NCBI GenBank assembly: GCA_022510585.1
Contig: JAFLTF010000014.1
Location: 1-36,330, forward strand
Length of the DNA stretch: 36,330 nt
Direction of reading: 5' to 3'
Source of the DNA: Lachnospiraceae bacterium
GTDB lineage: Bacteria > Bacillota > Clostridia > Lachnospirales > Lachnospiraceae
The notes beneath the pieces were generated by a model, which did no database searches, was not told the DNA's origin, and worked only from the letters and a program-made list of their open reading frames with translations. This document shows, one piece after another, positions 32,057 to 36,330 of this stretch (positions within the stretch are counted from its first letter, which is position 1; each line of letters begins with the position of its first letter). Position numbers and translations under genes: made by a program.

Positions 32057-33889
32057 TTATCCTGCCTGCGAAATCATAAGCAGGCGGGATAATGTTCTAT
32101 AGTCTGCCGGACCGTTGTTTAACAGAAAAGTATGAAAACGGTATAAGGTAAAGGTGTCTCCCCATGCAGTTTCTGCATGGTCTTTTAATGTCTCGATTTC
32201 CAGATAACCCAGGTAATATTTCAGATAGTTACAGGGTTCTCCTACAATATAGTCATAGACCGCCCGGATAGATTCCTCATCTGTAAAGCCGATAGCAGAT
32301 AGGATTTGTGAAACCCTCTCATACGAAGCACCTTCGTAATGGATGAGAATATCTAACAGAGAATAAAGGCATAGCTGAATCTGTCGACTCAGTTTATCTG
32401 CCAGATAAAACGCTTCTGTTTCCGGATTTGTCTCCTTTGCCAGACGGATTGCATAATCATAAGAGTTTAATTCCACATACATTGCCCATCCTTCCACATA
32501 ACCGCCATAATACAGAATATTCCGTACGGGACCGGCACCGATCGCCTGTAAATGATGCCCGCTGTATAGGGTTTGATACAGGTGTCCCGGATAACCCTCA
32601 TGGGCGAGAGTCGTAAAGAGGGATAAGCCGTCGGTAGTATCCAAAGTATTGATGTAGATCGTATTTTCTTCCAGATGATCAATAGGCGGAGTCAGATAAA
32701 ATGCAGGAGCGGTGTAAGGTGCAAGGCAGTCATCCACGTATTTGACGGTGCATGAAGCGGTTTCATTTTGGGACGGAAAGGGGATGGCTGGATAGTCTTG
32801 CTCTATCATCTTCTGCAGCTTAGAGAGCATATTTTCGGGCGAAAGGGCGGGAAAGAATGTATCCTCTGCATTGATTGAATCCGTTAGGGCGGGATATTGC
32901 TGCATCAGAGCGATCAGCGCCGTATAGTTCTTTTCAAAGTCCAAAGCCAGCATTTCTTTTATCTCAGACACACTGCGATAGGAGCCGGTTGTCAGACGTA
33001 AGTATGCCTGATAGTATTCCCTGCCCCCGGAAAAATGGGAAAGACCTTGTGAATTGGTGCCGCTGCCCTTTAACAGGGTCAGTTCGTCTGCGAGTTTATC
33101 ATAGGCCGGAGCCACCAATGTTGTGAGTAGACGATTATTTTCCGATTCCCAGGCAGCCGCTTCCGATTCGTTGATGATATTTTCTTTTACCAGTTTTTCC
33201 AAACGTTCCGAAAACGTTATGTTCAAAAAATGACTGTCTGACTGTAACAGACTCGGACTCATTAACGCACTACACTGCTCGATCACTTTATCTGCGGCAG
33301 CATCCGACATAAAAAGTCCATAATCGGCTTTTTCCCGCTCATAGAGTATAATGCCTTCCAGATAGGAAGGGATCTGCGAAAGGATGGAAAGATAATTTTC
33401 AATATCTTCTACGGAAGAGATTCGATAGTCTGCCAATAGAATGGGAAGTTCGGACTGCGTACCCGAATAAGGAGACAGAGGTTCATCATAGTAGGAATAA
33501 GAAGCACAGTTTTTTAATGAGGTTAGATATGTAGAAAGTAATATATAGGTGTATTGATTTGCGGGAGACAATCTTTTGGGATGAAATTTTTGCAGGGAAG
33601 CAAGAATAGCTTCCGTTTCGTCAGACTGTTTTAAGGCCTGACCTGCCTGGTATATGGGCAAGGTGAGCGTACTTTCATCAATTCCGTATTCGAGGGTGTT
33701 TTCCAGTGTATAGTGCAGATGGATGGGATTGGAGCATAGTTCCGATATGAACAGCTTTCTGGCGAATTTCTCAAACCGTGCATCTTCATGAAACCAACTG
33801 TAAAGAAATAAAGTTATTGATATGAAAATGATCAACAGCAGAATTGCGCCTATCCATTGTTTGGGTGAAAGTTTTTTCTTCAATGACAT
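32057..33889 (-). CDS. Membrane-anchored DUF885 protein (putative metallopeptidase-like)
   Basis: 610 residues. An N-terminal anchor KKLSPKQWIGAILLLIIFISITLFLYSW (residues 5-32) has no lipobox or clear cleavage site, so the rest probably faces outside. The large helical domain ends with the DUF885 hallmark LFTTLAHEGYPGHLYQTLYSG, a His-Glu...His motif resembling zinc peptidases, followed by YYGGYVEGWAMYVELNSYDY. The family is uncharacterised in most species; peptidase activity is inferred from the motif. A TAAGCAGGTCA-like site (AGCAGGT) precedes the start. It lies 67 bases downstream of the diguanylate cyclase on the same strand and may be co-transcribed. The last codons form the hairpin at 32061-32088. 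Confidence 0.88.
   Translation of the reverse strand: MSLKKKLSPKQWIGAILLLIIFISITLFLYSWFHEDARFEKFARKLFISELCSNPIHLHYTLENTLEYGIDESTLTLPIYQAGQALKQSDETEAILASLQKFHPKRLSPANQYTYILLSTYLTSLKNCASYSYYDEPLSPYSGTQSELPILLADYRISSVEDIENYLSILSQIPSYLEGIILYEREKADYGLFMSDAAADKVIEQCSALMSPSLLQSDSHFLNITFSERLEKLVKENIINESEAAAWESENNRLLTTLVAPAYDKLADELTLLKGSGTNSQGLSHFSGGREYYQAYLRLTTGSYRSVSEIKEMLALDFEKNYTALIALMQQYPALTDSINAEDTFFPALSPENMLSKLQKMIEQDYPAIPFPSQNETASCTVKYVDDCLAPYTAPAFYLTPPIDHLEENTIYINTLDTTDGLSLFTTLAHEGYPGHLYQTLYSGHHLQAIGAGPVRNILYYGGYVEGWAMYVELNSYDYAIRLAKETNPETEAFYLADKLSRQIQLCLYSLLDILIHYEGASYERVSQILSAIGFTDEESIRAVYDYIVGEPCNYLKYYLGYLEIETLKDHAETAWGDTFTLYRFHTFLLNNGPADYRTLSRLLMISQAG
32061..32088. terminator. Hairpin between convergent fabT and DUF885 genes
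   Basis: CCTGCCTGC pairs with GCAGGCGGG (one G-T position) around a ten-base loop, 20 bases after the fabT stop and inside the last codons of the DUF885 gene. Neither side has a good T-tract, so this is a weak call. Confidence 0.35.
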
Positions 33890-33956
33890 TGACCTGCTTT
33901 TGGCGCTTTTGATTTAATATATGCGAATCGATACCTTAAAAATGTCAAGGGTATCT

Positions 33957-35045
33957 CTAAAAGACGATTTGGTCTCTGCCGTTTTCTTTTCCCATATACA
34001 GTTTTTCATCCGCCTCTTTGATAAAGGAATCAATGTCGGATTTATAGTCATATTCGGCCAGACCGAAGGTCATGGTAACGGCGAAGTTTTTTTCACCCGC
34101 CTCAAATCTTAAGGCTTTGATTCTTTGTCTTAGATTTTCCAAAAAGTAATAAGCCTCGTCGCCATTGCTGGAAGGAAAGACCAGCAGGAATTCTTCACCG
34201 CCCCATCTGGCGGTCAGACATTTATCCCCTGCAGAGGCTTTCATGGTCTTGGAAATCTGCTGTAATACTACATCACCTATATCGTGCCCATAGTTGTCGT
34301 TGACTTTTTTAAAGAAGTCAATGTCGCAGATGCATAAACTTATAAAAGATTGCGTTGAGGATGCCAATAAATCTTCCAGATACTCAATCGCTTTTCTGCG
34401 GTTGTAAAGACCGGTCAGAGCATCCGTATTTGCCTGATCGATCAGCTGGCTGTTGTATTCTACCAGTTTGCTTTCCAAAGTCTGAGAGTCTTTGCTGAAT
34501 AAAAGGGCAATTACGGAAAGGCACCAAAATATGGTCAGGGTATTGATGATCTGCAAAAGATTTGTGGTAGGGGAGTCAAGCGCTATGGCAGAGGGTTTGC
34601 TGCGGCATAGGAAATACAGGTAGATCCGAAAGGCGCAGAGCGCAAAGGCATAGGTAATTTTTATGCCGTAATTGGAGTACCCTGAAAAATAGCATAATAC
34701 AAGCAATACAAGAATAAAATGTTGTACGCCCGTATCCCAGCCGAAGTAATATACGCTGACCCCTACCCAGACTACCATACAGAAATTGATCGTATATCGG
34801 ATGATCCCTGTTTTCTGACGATAGGTCATTGTAAAAACATACAGATACATTGCAAAAGAAATCACTAACAGTATGATACCGGAAAGATTCAGAAAACGAA
34901 CATAGATGATGCTGTTGAGTGCAATATATAAAAGCATGGTAAGAACGAGTATCCTGATAACAATGATCAGCTTGGGAGATTCGTTCGGATCGCTTGTGTC
35001 TTTGCAGATAAATCCAATTATATCCTGCAATTTGGGCAACTTCAT
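33957..35045 (-). CDS. Membrane diguanylate cyclase (GGDEF domain)
   Basis: 362 residues. The N-terminal half (about 25-190) is a membrane sensor with around six hydrophobic helices; a short helix with ESKLVEYNSQLIDQANTDALTGLYNRR links it to the GGDEF domain. The catalytic motif is ARWGGEEFLLVFP, with the metal-binding DIDFFKKVNDNYGHDIGD, both intact, so c-di-GMP synthesis is expected. The inhibitory RxxD site normally a few residues before GGEEF is absent (SAGDKCLTAR), so product inhibition at that site is unlikely. No EAL domain. An AAGGAAAGGGATCACC ribosome-site region precedes the ATG. It is divergent from the sugar-binding lipoprotein gene. Confidence 0.93.
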   Translation of the reverse strand: MKLPKLQDIIGFICKDTSDPNESPKLIIVIRILVLTMLLYIALNSIIYVRFLNLSGIILLVISFAMYLYVFTMTYRQKTGIIRYTINFCMVVWVGVSVYYFGWDTGVQHFILVLLVLCYFSGYSNYGIKITYAFALCAFRIYLYFLCRSKPSAIALDSPTTNLLQIINTLTIFWCLSVIALLFSKDSQTLESKLVEYNSQLIDQANTDALTGLYNRRKAIEYLEDLLASSTQSFISLCICDIDFFKKVNDNYGHDIGDVVLQQISKTMKASAGDKCLTARWGGEEFLLVFPSSNGDEAYYFLENLRQRIKALRFEAGEKNFAVTMTFGLAEYDYKSDIDSFIKEADEKLYMGKENGRDQIVF

Positions 35046-35168
35046 TTTCGGTGATCCCTTTCCTTAAAATAAATGATAAAAAATTTTGTTAAATTTTGTT
35101 ATTAATAGTACACCAATTTGCTTAAAAACGCAATATAAACAAAAAGTAAATTGCTAATATGATAAATG

Positions 35169-35183
35169 TACAATAACATTGTA
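35169..35183. repeat. Short palindrome in the divergent spacer
   Basis: TACAAT-AAC-ATTGTA, six-base arms, in the 275-base AT-rich spacer between the diguanylate cyclase and the sugar-binding protein. It could be an operator but is short enough to arise by chance in such AT-rich DNA. Apart from this and the promoter at 35229, I see nothing in the spacer. Confidence 0.25.
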
Positions 35184-35228
35184 TTATCTGGAAATTTTAG
35201 CAATATCTATCATAATAGCGAAAAAGGG

Positions 35229-35256
35229 TTGAAAAAAAAAAAAAATCTGTTAAAAT
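35229..35256 (+). promoter_or_regulatory. Putative promoter of the sugar-binding lipoprotein with A14 tract in its spacer
   Basis: TTGAAA (35229-35234), a 16-base spacer and TAAAAT (35251-35256). An uninterrupted run of 14 A (35232-35245) covers the end of the -35 and most of the spacer. It lies 64 bases before the ATG. Confidence 0.5.
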
Positions 35257-35320
35257 TATATTCGTGAGGTCAAATAATACATAATGGCCTTACTGCAACA
35301 TATCAAAGGAGGATATAAAA

Positions 35321-36330
35321 ATGAAAAAGAAATTATTAAGCATTGTGCTTAGTACAGCAATGGTAGCTGCATTGTTGAGCGGTTGTGGAAACGATGATGG
35401 TGCAGCGCCTGCTTCAACAGGCAATACTACAACCAATGACACTACAACCAACGATACTACAACCAACGATGATGCAACCGATGACAGTGCTGCAAGTTCA
35501 GGTACTACGATCAAGGTTGGTATCATTAACAATGACCCCAGTGAATCCGGTTATCGTACAGCGAACGACAGAGACTTGAAAGAAACCTTCACAGCAGCGA
35601 ATGGCTATGATGCATCTTTCTTCTACAGCATGAATAATGACGAGCAGATCACAGGTGCTCAGCAGTTCATTCAGGACGGCGTTGACTATCTGCTTCTCTC
35701 CGCAGCCGATGTATCAGGCTGGGATACAGTTCTTAAGGATGCACAGAACGCAGGTATCAAGGTTATTCTTTTCGACCGTACTATTGATGCGGACGAGAGT
35801 CTCTACGAGGCATCTATCGTATCCGATATGGCTAAAGAAGGCCAGACAGCAGTTGACTGGTTAGCAGGCCAGGGTCTTGACGAGTACAATGTAATTCACC
35901 TTCAGGGCGTTATGGGTTCTGCAGCACAGGTTGGACGTTCCGGCGCACTTGATGATCAGGCATCAGCAAACGACAACTGGAACATCGTTGAACAGCAGAC
36001 CGCAAACTGGAACGCTGAGCAGGCACAGCAGATCGTTCAGTCCGTAATTGACAGAGGCGACTCTTTCAATGTAATCTATGCAGAGAACGACGATATGGCA
36101 GGCGGCGCAGTTGCAGCTCTTGACAATGCAGGTATTACACACGGTGTTGGCGGCGATGTAATCATCATGGGATTTGACTGCAACACATGGGCACTTCAGG
36201 AACTGCTTGATCAGAACTGGAACTATGACGGACAGTGTAATCCGTTCCAGTCTTCCTACATTGATGATATCATCAAGACTCTTGAGAGCGGCGGTTCTCT
36301 TTCCCAGAAGACCATCATCATGGATGAGAA
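35321..36330 (+). CDS. Sugar ABC transporter substrate-binding lipoprotein, YtfQ-like (3' truncated by window)
   Basis: Not in the ORF track because it runs off the window; 336 codons are visible without a stop. Start ATG 35321 with AAAGGAGG about eight bases upstream. A lipoprotein signal peptide MKKKLLSIVLSTAMVAALLSGCGN has lipobox LSGC (Cys 22), so it is anchored outside the membrane. A Thr/Asn/Asp linker with three TTTND repeats (about 36-50) precedes the type I periplasmic-binding fold: KVGIINNDPSESGYRTANDR, FIQDGVDYLLLSAADVSGW, IKVILFDRTIDAD, and VIHLQGVMGSAAQVGRSGAL. These closely follow E. coli YtfQ (galactofuranose binding), so a hexose or pentose furanose is the likely ligand, not proven. 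The strongly biased codons (AAC, GAC, TTC, ATC) suggest high expression. Transporter subunits should lie beyond the window. Confidence 0.93.
   Translation, partial: MKKKLLSIVLSTAMVAALLSGCGNDDGAAPASTGNTTTNDTTTNDTTTNDDATDDSAASSGTTIKVGIINNDPSESGYRTANDRDLKETFTAANGYDASFFYSMNNDEQITGAQQFIQDGVDYLLLSAADVSGWDTVLKDAQNAGIKVILFDRTIDADESLYEASIVSDMAKEGQTAVDWLAGQGLDEYNVIHLQGVMGSAAQVGRSGALDDQASANDNWNIVEQQTANWNAEQAQQIVQSVIDRGDSFNVIYAENDDMAGGAVAALDNAGITHGVGGDVIIMGFDCNTWALQELLDQNWNYDGQCNPFQSSYIDDIIKTLESGGSLSQKTIIMDE
35426..35470 (+). repeat. Three tandem 15-base repeats encoding TTTND
   Basis: ACTACAACCAATGAC followed by two copies of ACTACAACCAACGAT in the linker of the lipoprotein. The unit is a multiple of three, so copy changes would alter linker length without a frameshift. 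Confidence 0.85.

Noticed and set aside
33899-33960. GATACC...GGTATC inverted repeat and a TTGACA on the minus strand between the diguanylate cyclase and DUF885 genes
   Set aside because: Arms pair only with a bulge, no T-tract follows, and no -10 sits at proper distance from the TTGACA, so neither terminator nor promoter is convincing.
35426-35470. Tandem repeats as a possible CRISPR or mobile-element signal
   Set aside because: Only three direct 15-base units with no spacers, in frame within a lipoprotein linker.
35385-35579. 64- and 75-residue plus-strand ORFs in the region after 35321
   Set aside because: They are out-of-frame shadows of the sugar-binding lipoprotein that runs off the window and is absent from the ORF track.

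Overview
The window looks like a piece of chromosome from a low-to-mid GC, Gram-positive anaerobe of the Clostridia, most likely a Lachnospiraceae-type gut bacterium. The evidence is a FabK/FabT-style type II fatty acid synthesis locus, the Firmicutes yaaO-tmk-yaaR-holB-yaaT-yabB-yabC gene order, the sporulation genes spmA and spmB, AGGAGG-type ribosome binding sites, and sigma-A-like promoters with AT-rich spacers. There is no rRNA, tRNA, CRISPR array, transposase or phage gene. No gene-free stretch exceeds 300 bases; the longest is the 275-base divergent spacer before the last gene.

Layout. (1) 1-2657: the 3' end of a PII nitrogen regulator, pyruvate kinase with a large dyad at its promoter, and a convergent AEC-family permease. 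(2) 2730-9620: a tightly spaced run of glycerol kinase, membrane acyltransferase, a MutS-like ATPase, a 70-residue acidic protein and a GH3 beta-glycosidase, closed by a strong hairpin. (3) 9686-10721: a lone charged coiled-coil protein with its own terminator. (4) 10735-15069: a CgeB-like glycosyltransferase, azlCD branched-chain amino acid exporter, an HD-domain protein and a YaaO-like PLP enzyme. (5) 15192-19844: guanylate-kinase-like P-loop kinase, YaaR, DNA polymerase III delta', RicT/YaaT, TrmN6 and RsmI, a conserved housekeeping cluster. (6) 19846-27137: the fatty acid synthesis locus acpP-fabK-fabD-fabG-fabF-fabZ-(NMO/FabK-like)-fabH followed by ogt. (7) 27216-31459: spmA and spmB, separated by a FIST-domain sensor, a soluble chemoreceptor-like protein and a ROK sugar kinase. 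(8) 31472-32040: fabT, the likely repressor of region 6. (9) 32057-35045 (minus strand): a membrane diguanylate cyclase and a DUF885 protein. (10) 35321-end: a YtfQ-like sugar-binding lipoprotein, cut by the window edge and absent from the ORF track.

How the parts fit. FabT is encoded about 5 kb downstream of the fab genes, but palindromes of the form TTTGA-N3-TCAAA lie before acpP, before fabD and before fabT itself. This suggests one autoregulated fatty-acid regulon of two fab transcription units plus fabT. The fab locus has no acetyl-CoA carboxylase genes and carries a second FabK/nitronate-monooxygenase-like flavoprotein. Apart from fabT's position, the most unusual architecture is the split spmA/spmB pair with a FIST + soluble receptor + sugar kinase unit, which has its own consensus promoter, between them. 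I saw no wholly new defence or mobile system. The MutS-like ATPase with its small acidic neighbour and the FIST/receptor/kinase unit are the best candidates for undescribed modules.
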